DNA of 52,649 bases from Nitrospinaceae bacterium (lineage in GTDB: Bacteria; Nitrospinota; Nitrospinia; Nitrospinales; VA-1), in the NCBI GenBank assembly GCA_029261595.1, contig JAJDAZ010000059.1, forward strand, positions 1 to 52,649. Reading direction: 5' to 3'. The notes under the pieces were generated by a model that had not been told where the DNA came from, did not search any database, and saw nothing but the letters and a program-made list of their open reading frames with translations. Made by a program: the position numbers and the translations under genes. Below, piece after piece: positions 1 through 8,496 of this stretch. Positions within the stretch are counted from its first letter, which is position 1; each line of letters opens with the position of its first letter.

Positions 1-36
1 ACAAACACCGGACGAGGTTTACAATAAGACGAAAAT

Positions 37-60
37 TTATCAGGGGCATGCCCCTGATAA
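37..60 (-). terminator. Perfect 24-nt palindrome, probable terminator
   Basis: Both halves match exactly around a central GCATGC, with arms TTATCAGGGGCA and TGCCCCTGATAA. On the minus strand it lies about 80 nt downstream of the broken acyltransferase and is followed by ATTTT, so it could end that transcript. It could equally be a short dispersed palindrome, since GGGGCAT/ATGCCCC cores recur elsewhere in the window (near 26170 and 49460). Confidence 0.45.
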
Positions 61-139
61 CAGAAAGCACGCGGCATAATATCAATCAATCTGTAGCTTA
101 ACTTCGCCGAAAAACTGTCCAACAAAACAGGACCACTTC

Positions 140-541
140 TCAGAGGTGAGAAACCCAGCCGCCTTCCAAGAGGTATTTTCCCAAATCAAATTGATGCCAG
201 CCAGCGTAGGTAAGGATGATCACTTGCAGGGAGTTTAGAGTTATAGCCGTAATAATTAGAGGAATAACGATCCTTGTCAATCTAAATTTTATGAATGTTC
301 CTGGTGCGTATTTTTTTATCGACAACACGCAAAAATAACCGGCAACGACAAAAAAAGCCGGCATTCTAAACGCAGCGATAAACTCCACAAGGTATTCGGC
401 AAAGGTCGCCGTATTGTCGCTGTAAATAACCCATGATTGTTCCACATTAAATACTTGCGACGAGTGTAAAACCACTCCCAGCATCATCAAAATACTTCTC
501 ATAGAATCCATGAAATAGATTCTGTTCAATGGTTCCTGCAT
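140..541 (-). pseudogene. Truncated acyltransferase-3 family membrane protein
   Basis: The 133-residue product matches the N-terminal third of the acyltransferase-3 (OafA/NodX-like) integral membrane family, which normally has about 350-400 residues and 10 membrane segments. Visible are the family opening (residues 9-25, YFMDSMRSILMMLGVVLHS with the conserved His), the RMPAFFVVAGYF helix and a third helix RIVIPLIITAITLN. The frame stops at GGWVSHL, exactly where intact members continue with WFL. The other minus-strand frames in the remaining 140 bases give no family-like continuation. I read it as a 3'-truncated remnant. It begins inside the end of the preceding minus-strand frame (16-nt overlap), so the two may once have formed a sugar or lipid O-acylation operon. 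Confidence 0.6.
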
Positions 542-816
542 GTATTATTGATTCCAAAAGAAAAAAGGGGAGACCCGCTATGGGTAAGGTGAACGCCATC
601 ATTAACGAAAATTGTTAACTTTCTATGTGATAGTGCCGTCCATTTTAGAGTATGGAAATTTGCACTCTTTATCCGGCCCAAATATTTTTTGAGGGCTTCA
701 ATATTGACATGAATTTTATCCCAAAATATTCGTCTTACCGGGGAAGGTTTTTTTGCAAAGGTGTGAAGTTCAATGCCGGTGATATTTTTTGAGAATATAA
801 AGAAACAAATCTTCAT
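526..816 (-). CDS. Small protein with SGNH-hydrolase-like C-terminus
   Basis: A 96-residue frame with an AAGGAT ribosome-binding site just upstream of its ATG. Near the C-terminus it carries NDGVHLTHSG, which looks like block V (DxxH followed by a glycine) of SGNH/GDSL esterases and of AlgX/AlgJ-type O-acetyltransferases. A full SGNH domain needs about 200 residues and the GDS block is missing, so this is either a decayed remnant or a chance match. It overlaps the truncated acyltransferase downstream, and SGNH plus acyltransferase-3 is a familiar pairing for polysaccharide O-acetylation. The gene assignment is tentative. Confidence 0.35.
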   Translation of the reverse strand: MKICFFIFSKNITGIELHTFAKKPSPVRRIFWDKIHVNIEALKKYLGRIKSANFHTLKWTALSHRKLTIFVNDGVHLTHSGSPLFSFGINNTCRNH

Positions 817-1104
817 ATATCCTTATCGTCCAGCAAGAGTTTAATCTTTTGCTAATATTTTTTTATTTGAAAAAAAAGAACTTTTGATTGAGGACGGGAC
901 AAGGAGGGAAGTTGTGATATGTCTTTTAATTTATCCTCCAGATTATTTTAAGTGAGAACAGTTTAGTTCTCTTAATTAGGTATAAGTAGTTTTATCCGGC
1001 AATGTATTAAGTATGAAAGGGTTTTTTTAAATACACAGGTAAGAATACAAACGGATATATGGGTTCTGCGAGGTTAAAGTCAACCGGTGGACAACAGGCT
1101 GGTG

Positions 1105-1893
1105 TTACAAACCCTGGGAGTCGGAAGCAGGGACTGGGGATGAAGATGCCAGGCCAATGGCATTTTTTTCAAAGCTGTTGGACCCGTTGGTTTGATAAAC
1201 ATACTGCATTTTTATACAACCGGTTTCCTTGTTCTCACAATAAAAGCTCTTGAACTGGACCTTGGCGAATTTTTTGTCTGCGGTGCGCAAGGCGTACACC
1301 TTATTTTTGGGCGTGAGTTTGTGGGTCAAATAGTTGTACGAGTACCACTTCAGAAGCACCGGATTTTCGGTCTCGGTTTTTGTGCTCGCGTCCTGAATAT
1401 AATTTTCAGTGGGAACCTGGGCGACCGAGTCGAAGGTGGTTTCCTCCATTTGGATCAATCCGGCCTGGCCGAATTTATTGGTGGCGCCACCGTTCGAGAT
1501 CACCTTTCCCCTTCTAAAAGCCAGATCCCACTCCAGGGACGATGGGTCATGGATTTTAACCACGGACCCTCTGGAAAAGTCAAAATAAGCCCAGTCTTTC
1601 TCTGAAGACGCATTTATCGAAACCGTTTGGGCGGCCAATAGGTTTCCTACGCTGGGGGCGGGAACGGCGGCCGTGTTGGATTTTTGGGTCTCTCCTTCCT
1701 GTGGAAGGTTCACGCTCGGAGAGTTTAAAAAATTCTCCATTTGAACGAACTTGACGGGAACCCAGAAGAAGCCCACCAGCAAAATGCTGACGCACAAGTT
1801 TAGCAGGAAGATATTTCTCCACAATTTTTTCTTCTTTTCAAAGGCGGCGATATCGGTTTCCGGTTCTTTGCCTGAATATAGGTTGTCGCTCAT
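1105..1893 (-). CDS. HmuY-like membrane-anchored protein
   Basis: 262 residues. A charged cytoplasmic N-terminus (about 27 residues) is followed by one membrane segment (LLNLCVSILLVGFFWVPVKF), a Pro/Ser/Ala-rich linker, and a domain from about residue 100 resembling the HmuY family. That domain shows WAYFDFSRG, SLEWDLAFRRGKVISNGG and YALRTADKKFAKVQFKSFYC. HmuY proteins are extracytoplasmic beta-proteins; the founding member binds haem. The haem-ligating His pair cannot be identified here, so haem binding is not claimed. It follows the exported CsgG-like gene by 28 nt on the same strand, suggesting an operon. It has a membrane anchor rather than the usual lipoprotein signal. Confidence 0.6.
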   Translation of the reverse strand: MSDNLYSGKEPETDIAAFEKKKKLWRNIFLLNLCVSILLVGFFWVPVKFVQMENFLNSPSVNLPQEGETQKSNTAAVPAPSVGNLLAAQTVSINASSEKDWAYFDFSRGSVVKIHDPSSLEWDLAFRRGKVISNGGATNKFGQAGLIQMEETTFDSVAQVPTENYIQDASTKTETENPVLLKWYSYNYLTHKLTPKNKVYALRTADKKFAKVQFKSFYCENKETGCIKMQYVYQTNGSNSFEKNAIGLASSSPVPASDSQGL

Positions 1894-1921
1894 GGAGTTT
1901 TGGTAAATGGCTTAATGGTCG

Positions 1922-2830
1922 TTAACGTTTTGAATTTTGTGTGTCATGAAAGGCTTTTAAAACCTTTTTCATGGCATAACGGGAAAATTCTTCCTTGTTG
2001 AGCCAATGGGTCTGGCCCTGGAAAAACCCTGTAAGACTGGGCGTTTGAGTTCCTACAAAACGCGCACCCCAGATCACGTCTCCTGTTTTTGTATTTATTA
2101 GAAAAGCTCCGAATTCGACTCCGCTGGAAATACTTTTCTTGATTTCTCCCCGCCGGTCGACGTAGGAATCCATATATTTCGTCACCGCACCGATCAATAC
2201 CGCGTCCACTTTTTCCTTTGCATGCGGCAGGCTGCCGACCGAACGGTCAACGGTCCCTTCCTGGCTGGCAGCTCTTGGGGCGTTTATTGAAGGCGGAGTT
2301 TTAGTTATTTTGATGCTGGCGTCTTCCCTGGTCTTGGCTGGCGGCAGTACGTGATACCGTCCGTAGGATTGTAATTCCTGAAAGGCCTGGTTGGCGACGA
2401 TATAACCCGCATTTTCATCCTTGAAAGGGGCCGCAGTTTTATTTTCAAAACCGGCCACGCCGATTCTGCGCGCCCTTTGAAAATCTTTGATGTTGAACAC
2501 CTTGCTTTGAACCTTGTTGACCGGTAGGGTTCTTATTAATTCGACATAATGTTTCGGTAATTGCTCCGCGCCGGGAAATTTTTTAATATAATCGGGAAAG
2601 GGATGAGCTTCATTGGCGAAGGGCGTCAAATTGGGGTGCAGAGAATATTCGACCGGAGGACTCACGTCATGCATGGGTTGATAGCCCAGTTCCTGCACAT
2701 CGGCCCCCTGATCGCCGGAACTTTTAAAAACCTGGTCTTTGGGAATGGCCTGTGCCTGATTCGAAAATGTCAGCACAAGAATTCCCGTTAGGATCGCAGG
2801 AAAAATGGCGGAATAATTGTATTGTTTCAT
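1922..2830 (-). CDS. Exported protein with CsgG/lipoprotein-like nucleotide-free fold
   Basis: About 302 residues when started at the ATG at 2830, which gives a clean Sec signal peptide (MKQYNYSAIFPAILTGILVLTFSNQAQA). The same frame runs further upstream but without a signal peptide at its front, so I reject the longer form. The mature part is hydrophilic and ends with RIGVAGFENKT, VDAVLIGAVTKYMD and LINTKTGDVIWGARF. This pattern is shared with the CsgG/GNA1162/TolB-N-like group of periplasmic or outer-membrane-associated proteins (a GVAxFxN strand, then a DxxLxGxV strand, then DxxTGxxxW). There is no lipobox Cys. It is divergent from the oxidoreductase at 2960 and probably heads an operon with the HmuY-like gene. 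Exact function is unknown. Confidence 0.55.
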   Translation of the reverse strand: MKQYNYSAIFPAILTGILVLTFSNQAQAIPKDQVFKSSGDQGADVQELGYQPMHDVSPPVEYSLHPNLTPFANEAHPFPDYIKKFPGAEQLPKHYVELIRTLPVNKVQSKVFNIKDFQRARRIGVAGFENKTAAPFKDENAGYIVANQAFQELQSYGRYHVLPPAKTREDASIKITKTPPSINAPRAASQEGTVDRSVGSLPHAKEKVDAVLIGAVTKYMDSYVDRRGEIKKSISSGVEFGAFLINTKTGDVIWGARFVGTQTPSLTGFFQGQTHWLNKEEFSRYAMKKVLKAFHDTQNSKR

Positions 2831-2959
2831 GGATGCCACGTTGAAAACTCTCCCGATGGGGGGGGTAAAATGCAAATTTCCCTCTGCATTTAAATATAGC
2901 ACACGGGAAAGGGAATTCAACACCGTTTCCCTGAACCTGAAATTACCTGGGGTAAATTT

Positions 2960-4960
2960 ATGAACACGGCCTCTTACAGGGCTTTGGAATGGGTTTCGGC
3001 GGACTATCAACCGGCAGTTTTGGGCCTGTTTGCCGCAATTGCATTGGTGGTCTTTTTCTCAGCCCTCTGGCCAAAACTACATCAATTGCGGCAAGCCCAA
3101 CCGGAAAACCGGTGGGACCGTCCCCTGGACCGGGTTTGGAATACCATCCGCATCGCTTTTTTGCAAACCAAACTGCTGAAGAACAAAAAGTCGGGATGGA
3201 TGCACGCGCTGATATTCTGGGGGTTTTTGATCCTCATCCTGAGGGCGGGGCATTTTTTCGTGATCGGGTTTTTTCAGGAAATGCCGGTTCCGCTTCCCGG
3301 TTTCGAGTGGATTCATTATGTCTACAGCCTGATTAAAGATGTTTTTGTCCTGCTGGTGACTTTGGCCGCGTCCTACGCTTTGTATCGGCGACTGATCATT
3401 CGTCCGCCCCGCCTCAGTCTGTCCGGTGAGGGCATCCTGATTCTCTTGCTGATTCTGGCCATCATGCTGAGTGACATTGTTTTTGAGGGGGCCTATTTTT
3501 CAACCAATCCGGAAGCCGGGACGCTCATGGAGCCTTTGGGCCTGGGGTTTTCGTTGCTTCTGGCTCCGCTTAGTTCTCCTCTGGTGGTTTTTTTGCACAA
3601 TCTGGCCTATTGGACCCACGTGCTGGCCATCCTTTTCTTTTTGACGATGTTGCCGAGAAGCAAGCATTTCCATATTCTGACTTCCATCCCCAACGTGTAT
3701 TTTTCCAACGTGACAGGAACGGGCAATCAGCTCTCCCGCGTCGATTTTGAGGACGAGGCCAGCGAATCGTTCGGCGTGACCGGCATTCAGGACTTCTCCT
3801 GGAAGCAGTTGCTGGACCTGCACACCTGCACCGAATGCGGCCGATGCGATCAATTCTGCCCGGCGCTGAAAAGCGGCAAGCCTTTATCTCCAAAGGAACT
3901 GACGATTGACTTGAGAAACCACTTGAACTCGATGCAGGATCAGGACGGGTCAAATACTTCCGATAATCCGGTTTTGCTCGGCGGGGTCATTCAGGATGAA
4001 ACGCTCTGGTCGTGTACCACCTGCGGGGCCTGTGAGGAGGAATGCCCAGTCATGATCGAATATGTGAATAAAGTGATCGACCTTCGGCGCGGCCTGGTCT
4101 TGACCGAAGACCGCTATCCCGAAGAATTGACACGGGCGTTTAAATCTCTGGAAACCAACAGCAACCCCTGGGGGTTTGGCCGCGATTCCCGCGCTGACTG
4201 GGCTAGAGATCTGGAGGTCCCGTTGTGGGACAAGGACCAGCCCACGGAGTATCTTTATTTTATTGGGTGCAATGGTTCGTTCGACAACCGGGGGAAAAAA
4301 ATTTCCACCGCCGTGGTGCAGTCCCTTAAAGCCGCAGGAGTGGGCTTCTCAATTCTGGGCATGGAGGAAGGATGCACCGGCGATCCGGCCCGGAGAGCCG
4401 GAAACGAGTATCTGTTCGACATGCTGGTGACTCAAAATGTCGAGACTTTTAAGGAAAAGGGCATTCGTAAAATAATCACCCATTGCCCGCATTGCTTTAA
4501 CTCGTTAAAGAATGAATATCCCGCATTCGGCGCGCAGTATGAGGTCATCCATCACTCGGAATTGCTGGCGCAACTGATAAAAGACGGCAAAATCACATCA
4601 GGCAAAAAATCTGGCGAGAAAGTGGTGGTCCACGATTCCTGCTATATGGGCAGGCACAATCAGGTGTATGACGCCCCCCGCGAAACGTTGGCTGAAAAAA
4701 TACCGGCTGGAGGTATTCTGGAGGTCGAGACCAGCCGGGAGCGTGGAAGCTGTTGCGGGGCCGGTGGCGCGCGGTTTCTGCTGGAAGAAAAAGTCGGCAG
4801 CAAGATGAGCCACAACCGGGTGGACGAACTGATGGAGGCAAATCCCGATACCATTGCGGTTTCCTGCCCCTTTTGCGTGCTCATGCTGGAAGACGCGCTC
4901 AAGGCCAAGGGCCTCGATGAGAAGGTGAAGGTCAAGGACATCAGCGAATTTTTGCAATAA
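2960..4960 (+). CDS. EtfD-like membrane iron-sulfur oxidoreductase
   Basis: 666 residues. The N-terminal ~230 residues form a membrane domain of about six helices resembling the NarI-type cytochrome b subunit. Next come two 4Fe-4S motifs (CTECGRCDQFCP near residue 290 and CTTCGACEEECP near 350), then two CCG (HdrB/GlpC-type cysteine-rich) domains, the second with SCCGAGGA and CPFC. This order is known from electron-transfer-flavoprotein-linked quinone reductases (EtfD, DUF3483 group) and HdrDE-like proteins. They pass electrons from ETF to the quinone pool, for instance during acyl-CoA oxidation. No etfAB is adjacent, so the partner is inferred. The ATG at 2960 is preceded by GGGG. Downstream of the stop lies about 220 bp without a gene. 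Confidence 0.8.
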   Translation: MNTASYRALEWVSADYQPAVLGLFAAIALVVFFSALWPKLHQLRQAQPENRWDRPLDRVWNTIRIAFLQTKLLKNKKSGWMHALIFWGFLILILRAGHFFVIGFFQEMPVPLPGFEWIHYVYSLIKDVFVLLVTLAASYALYRRLIIRPPRLSLSGEGILILLLILAIMLSDIVFEGAYFSTNPEAGTLMEPLGLGFSLLLAPLSSPLVVFLHNLAYWTHVLAILFFLTMLPRSKHFHILTSIPNVYFSNVTGTGNQLSRVDFEDEASESFGVTGIQDFSWKQLLDLHTCTECGRCDQFCPALKSGKPLSPKELTIDLRNHLNSMQDQDGSNTSDNPVLLGGVIQDETLWSCTTCGACEEECPVMIEYVNKVIDLRRGLVLTEDRYPEELTRAFKSLETNSNPWGFGRDSRADWARDLEVPLWDKDQPTEYLYFIGCNGSFDNRGKKISTAVVQSLKAAGVGFSILGMEEGCTGDPARRAGNEYLFDMLVTQNVETFKEKGIRKIITHCPHCFNSLKNEYPAFGAQYEVIHHSELLAQLIKDGKITSGKKSGEKVVVHDSCYMGRHNQVYDAPRETLAEKIPAGGILEVETSRERGSCCGAGGARFLLEEKVGSKMSHNRVDELMEANPDTIAVSCPFCVLMLEDALKAKGLDEKVKVKDISEFLQ

Positions 4961-5088
4961 ACCACCGCTTTGATAGAATGTCGCGCCGGTCAAATAACAA
5001 GAAGTCGATCTTCAAAATATAAAGCGATCAATATCTTCTCATCCCAGCCTGTTTTCCTCCTGCGGGTGCTTGCCAGCGGGGAGAAGGG

Positions 5089-5140
5089 TTTTTCCTCCTC
5101 TCCTCTAAGGGAGGAGAGGATTGAGGTGAGGAGGGATTAT
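5089..5140. repeat. Short palindromic repeat of the CTCTCC...GGAGAG type
   Basis: A purine/pyrimidine-switching hairpin (CTCTCCTC TAAG GGAGGAGAG) followed by GGTGAGG. Related copies with the same GGGAGAGG...GGTGAGG order lie near 49380 and, reversed, near 51920. It occupies the 225-bp gap before glnS and lies about 50 nt upstream of the glnS start, so it may be transcribed in the leader. Confidence 0.6.
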
Positions 5141-5185
5141 AATTTTTCCGTGTTTTAAAAATACCAATAGAAAGGAAACGCCCCT

Positions 5186-6880
5186 TTGAACGAGAACGAT
5201 TCGCCGCACAATTTTATCCAGCATTTTGTTGACGAAGATAAAAAGGCTGGAAAATATGAGGGCAGGGTGCACACCCGCTTTCCGCCGGAGCCCAACGGGT
5301 TCCTGCACATCGGTCACGCAAAATCCATTTGCCTGAACTTCGGTCTGGCGGCGCAATTCGGCGGGCTGTGTAATCTGCGTTTCGATGACACCAACCCGAT
5401 CAAGGAAGAAGATAAATATGTAAGGTCGATTCAGGAAGACGTGAAGTGGCTCGGTTTTGATTGGCAGGACCGTTTGTTTTACGCGTCGGATTATTTTGAA
5501 GAGCTTTACCAATACGCGGTGCGTTTAATCGAAGGCGGTCATGCCTATGTGGACGACCTCAACGCCGATGAGATTCGCGAGCATCGCGGGACGCTGACGG
5601 CTCCGGGTAAGGACAGCCCGTATCGCAACCGCAGTGTCGAGGAAAACCTCGATTTATTTGAGCGCATGCGGGCCGGGGAGTTTGATACCGGGGCGCGGGT
5701 GCTACGTGCAAAGATCGACATGGCCTCCGGCAACCTCAATTTCCGCGACCCGGTGCTGTACCGCATTTTGAAAGCGATGCATCATCGTACGGGGGACCAA
5801 TGGTGTATTTACCCGATGTACGACTGGGCGCACGGTCAATCCGATTCCATCGAAGGGGTGACGCATTCGATCTGTACGCTGGAGTTCGAAGACCATCGCC
5901 CGCTGTACGACTGGTTCCTGGAAAAATTGCAGATACCGCATCCGAGGCAGATCGAGTTTGCCCGCCTGAACTTGAGTTACACGGTGCTCAGCAAACGAAA
6001 ACTTTTGCAACTGGTGAACGAGGGCCATGTGAGCGGCTGGGATGATCCGCGCATGCCGACCCTATCCGGGTTGCGGCGGCGCGGTTATACGGCGGCATCG
6101 ATCCGCGAGTTTTGCCACCGCATCGGCGTCGCCAAGGTCACCAGCACGGCGGATCTCGCTTTACTCGAACATTGCATCCGCGAGGACTTGAACAAACGAT
6201 CTCATCGCGTCATGGCGGTATTGAGGCCCTTGAAAGTAGTGATCGACAATTATCCCGAAGGCCAGGTGGAGGAACTGGAAGCGGAGAACAACCCTGAAGA
6301 CCCGTCCGCAGGCTCAAGGAAAATTCCCTTTTCCCGCGAGATGTATATCGAGCAGGAGGATTTCATGGAAGACCCGCCGAAGAAATTTTTTAGGCTGGGG
6401 CCGGGTCGCGAAGTGCGTCTTAAACACGCTTACATTATCAAATGCGAGCGCGTAGTCAAGGATGACCAAACGGGCGAAGTGACCGAATTGCATTGCACCT
6501 ACGACCCCGACAGCAAACAGGGCGGCGCGACGGCAGGGCGCAAAATTAAAGGAACCCTGCATTGGGTGTCGGCAAAGCATGCCATCAACGCCCAGGTCAG
6601 GCTTTACAGCACTCTGTTCAACACGTCAGAGCCCGGCAACGAAAAACAACATCCCAATTTCACCGAATGCCTCAACCCTGATTCCATCGAGGTGCTGAAC
6701 GATTGCCGCCTGGAGCCCAGTCTGGCGAATGCCGTCCCCGGCGGTTATTACCAGTTTCTGCGCATGGCCTATTTCAGCGTCGATCCCATCGATTCCAAAC
6801 CCGGCGCCCCGGTGTTCAACCGCACCGTCACCCTGCGCGACGCCTGGGCCAAGATCGTCAAGAAGGGTGGTGGGAAGTGA
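5186..6880 (+). CDS. glnS: Glutaminyl-tRNA synthetase
   Basis: Class I aminoacyl-tRNA synthetase that attaches glutamine to tRNA-Gln in the cytoplasm. The 564 residues match the family length. The HIGH signature appears as [15 protein letters not shown] (residues 31-45), the family landmark RFDDTNP follows, and the KMSKS equivalent is VLSKRKLL. The anticodon-binding beta-barrels fill the C-terminal 220 residues. Start is a TTG at 5186 with AAAGGAAA 8 nt upstream. The window also has gltX about 2.3 kb downstream. Direct glutaminylation by GlnRS means the cell need not use GatCAB for tRNA-Gln. Confidence 0.97.
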   Translation: MNENDSPHNFIQHFVDEDKKAGKYEGRVHTRFPPEPNGFLHIGHAKSICLNFGLAAQFGGLCNLRFDDTNPIKEEDKYVRSIQEDVKWLGFDWQDRLFYASDYFEELYQYAVRLIEGGHAYVDDLNADEIREHRGTLTAPGKDSPYRNRSVEENLDLFERMRAGEFDTGARVLRAKIDMASGNLNFRDPVLYRILKAMHHRTGDQWCIYPMYDWAHGQSDSIEGVTHSICTLEFEDHRPLYDWFLEKLQIPHPRQIEFARLNLSYTVLSKRKLLQLVNEGHVSGWDDPRMPTLSGLRRRGYTAASIREFCHRIGVAKVTSTADLALLEHCIREDLNKRSHRVMAVLRPLKVVIDNYPEGQVEELEAENNPEDPSAGSRKIPFSREMYIEQEDFMEDPPKKFFRLGPGREVRLKHAYIIKCERVVKDDQTGEVTELHCTYDPDSKQGGATAGRKIKGTLHWVSAKHAINAQVRLYSTLFNTSEPGNEKQHPNFTECLNPDSIEVLNDCRLEPSLANAVPGGYYQFLRMAYFSVDPIDSKPGAPVFNRTVTLRDAWAKIVKKGGGK

Positions 6881-6884
6881 TTGG

Positions 6885-6957
6885 GAACCACCGATGAACA
6901 CAGATAATCACAGATAAAAACTTTTCACCGCAGAGATCGCGGAGGAAGCAGAGGGGA
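6885..6957. repeat. Dispersed ACACAGAT / CGCAGAG repeat
   Basis: A tract with GATGAACACAGATAATCACA and then CACCGCAGAGATCGCGGAGG. The same ACCACAGATGAACACAGAT core occurs near 28471 and, interrupted, near 49294. Such tracts are known from many unrelated bacterial genomes, with no settled function. Here the tract ends at the ATG of the next gene and its AGAGGGG supplies that gene's ribosome-binding site. Confidence 0.75.
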
Positions 6958-6959
6958 AA

Positions 6960-7754
6960 ATGCCCGTTAACATTGTTGATGGTGTTGACAGTATTATAGA
7001 TCAAGCCCTAAGTATCGTAGATATTGGGAAAGCTCCCCACTACAAACATCGTGAAAGTTGTGTGAGTTTAAAAAGCAACCCTCCCTCCTTTGATGCTTTT
7101 AATTTGATTTGTCAGATTTATGACCAAATTGAAAGAAACTTCAAGGACCCAGATAATAGATTTCATTCTTCAGGCCCTTCGGAAAAGAATTGGAGGTTTG
7201 AGAAGATTTTAAATGTGAGTACAAATAATTACAGCAAGGAAAAAACCCTGGAAAAGACTATTGCTGAAATTACATCTTCAGATTGGGTCAATCAAGTTCC
7301 CACAGCCTCCGGGATAATTAATTCTGCCAGTGACAAACTTCGTAATATTGATTTAGTCCGGCGATTAAAACCTGGGTTTTATGAGTTCATAGAACTGAAA
7401 ATAGATAGCGATACTCCATTGTTTGCCGCCTTTGAAATAATGGTTAATGGATTAATTTATCTATTATCCAGGGAAAATTATGTAGATAAAGGTTTTGATA
7501 CCAATGAATTATTGAATGCCAAAGAAATAACCCTGCAAATACTGGCTCCGAAAAATTATTATGCCCGTTGCCATTTGGCTTGGTTAGAAAAGGAATTGAA
7601 TTGTGGTATTAGCAAATTTTTGACAGAAAAATTCGGAGGCAGACTAAAAGCGAGTTTTGTGTTTACCTCTTTTCCAGAAAACTTTATGTGGCCTTGTGAA
7701 GACAGGGAATTGTTGAGCGCCCTTGATAAAAGAAGTGCCGTTACCTGGTCCTAA
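6960..7754 (+). CDS. Hypothetical protein with PD-(D/E)XK-like signature
   Basis: 264 residues, unrecognised at family level. Residues near 120-140 read NIDLVRRL then YEFIELKID, i.e. an Asp followed 10-14 residues later by E-x-K within beta-strand-like sequence, and then a helix (FAAFEIMVNGLIYLL). That is the core signature of PD-(D/E)XK nuclease-fold proteins such as restriction and repair enzymes. It is a motif-level inference only. No signal peptide or membrane segment is visible. The gene is clearly more A+T-rich than glnS upstream and uses many AAT/AAA/ATT codons, which suggests recent acquisition. The ATG at 6960 follows AGAGGGGAAA, part of the dispersed repeat. No restriction or methylase partner is adjacent. 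Confidence 0.55.
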   Translation: MPVNIVDGVDSIIDQALSIVDIGKAPHYKHRESCVSLKSNPPSFDAFNLICQIYDQIERNFKDPDNRFHSSGPSEKNWRFEKILNVSTNNYSKEKTLEKTIAEITSSDWVNQVPTASGIINSASDKLRNIDLVRRLKPGFYEFIELKIDSDTPLFAAFEIMVNGLIYLLSRENYVDKGFDTNELLNAKEITLQILAPKNYYARCHLAWLEKELNCGISKFLTEKFGGRLKASFVFTSFPENFMWPCEDRELLSALDKRSAVTWS

Positions 7755-7797
7755 TGTAGAAAGAGTGGCCAGGGGAGTTGTTTATTTTAAAAATAAA

Positions 7798-7826
7798 TTG
7801 ACTAACTAGTTAGTTAAGTATATCCT
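7798..7826 (+). promoter_or_regulatory. TetR operator and candidate promoter
   Basis: TTGACTAACTAGTTAGTTAA at 7798-7817 is an inverted repeat centred on ACTAGT with one mismatch. It reappears with one other mismatch upstream of the OsmC gene at 8440-8459. TTGACT at 7798 and TATCCT at 7821 would be a -35/-10 pair with a 17-nt spacer, so a bound repressor would cover the promoter. The TSS predicted from that -10 lies almost at the ATG (7834), so the transcript would be nearly leaderless, or the real promoter lies upstream. Confidence 0.75.
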
Positions 7827-7833
7827 TGGGGCC

Positions 7834-8415
7834 ATGAAAACGAAGAAACAGTCTCACACCAGGGAAAAAATCATCACCGCGGCCTATGAATTGTTTTACG
7901 CTCAGGGATACCAGGGCGCGACAATGGATAAAATCATTGAAAGATCGGGGGTTTCCAAGCCGACGGTGTATTCTTATTTCTCCACAAAAGAAGACCTTTG
8001 CGTCGCCTATCTAAAAGAAAGGCATAAACGGGAAATGGCGTCCCTGGATGAGGCGATTGATTGGGAGAAAACCCCGCAGGACCGCTACATGGCCGTTATT
8101 CGCTGGTTGAAACGGGCATTGATGGACTCTGGCTATCGCGGCTGTGGTTTTTTCAATATGGTCTCTGAGATTCCTGATCCTGGCAATCCGATCATCGTGG
8201 AAGCGAAAAGTTATATCGATGAGTTTCGTGAAACGATCAAGTCATTGGTCCTTGATGTGAAAAACTCGGAACCTAAGAAAAAGAACCTGGACCCGGAGCG
8301 CATCGCCGACACCTATTACATTGTCTTGTGCGGGGCGATCATGGGGAGTCAGGAATACCGGGAACCCTGGCCCATCGACCGGGCCATCGAAGAAGTGGAA
8401 CGACTGATTTCGTAA
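7834..8415 (+). CDS. TetR/AcrR-family repressor
   Basis: 193 residues, the usual TetR size. The N-terminal helix-turn-helix is typical: REKIITAAYELFYAQGYQGATMDKIIERSGVSKPTVYSYFSTKEDL (residues 10-55). The C-terminal ligand and dimerisation domain is helical and has a Cys in the segment YRGCGFFNM; many TetR members sense small electrophiles or lipophilic compounds there. An operator-like palindrome precedes this gene and a near-identical one precedes the downstream OsmC gene, implying autoregulation and control of that peroxiredoxin-like protein. The inducer is unknown; an organic hydroperoxide or electrophile is a reasonable inference from the target. Confidence 0.92.
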   Translation: MKTKKQSHTREKIITAAYELFYAQGYQGATMDKIIERSGVSKPTVYSYFSTKEDLCVAYLKERHKREMASLDEAIDWEKTPQDRYMAVIRWLKRALMDSGYRGCGFFNMVSEIPDPGNPIIVEAKSYIDEFRETIKSLVLDVKNSEPKKKNLDPERIADTYYIVLCGAIMGSQEYREPWPIDRAIEEVERLIS

Positions 8416-8439
8416 TGAAAATATTTTTTTGTTTTTTAT

Positions 8440-8459
8440 TTAACTTACTAGTTAGTTAA
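8440..8459 (+). promoter_or_regulatory. Second TetR operator, before the OsmC gene
   Basis: TTAACTTACTAGTTAGTTAA differs from the operator at 7798 at two positions, both in the left arm. The right half (ACTAGTTAGTTAA) is identical. TAAAAT at 8461 directly abuts it and could be the -10 box. The site lies 38 nt upstream of the OsmC start. Confidence 0.75.
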
Positions 8460-8496
8460 ATAAAATTTTTACAATCATTTATAAGGGAAAATCAAA

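Noticed and set aside
1059..1253. Plus-strand frame overlapping the HmuY-like gene
   Set aside because: No ribosome-binding site, arginine/serine shadow-like composition, and it lies opposite a better-supported gene.
5089..5140. CRISPR array or phase-variable repeat
   Set aside because: Only single palindromic units, no regular spacing or spacers anywhere in the window.
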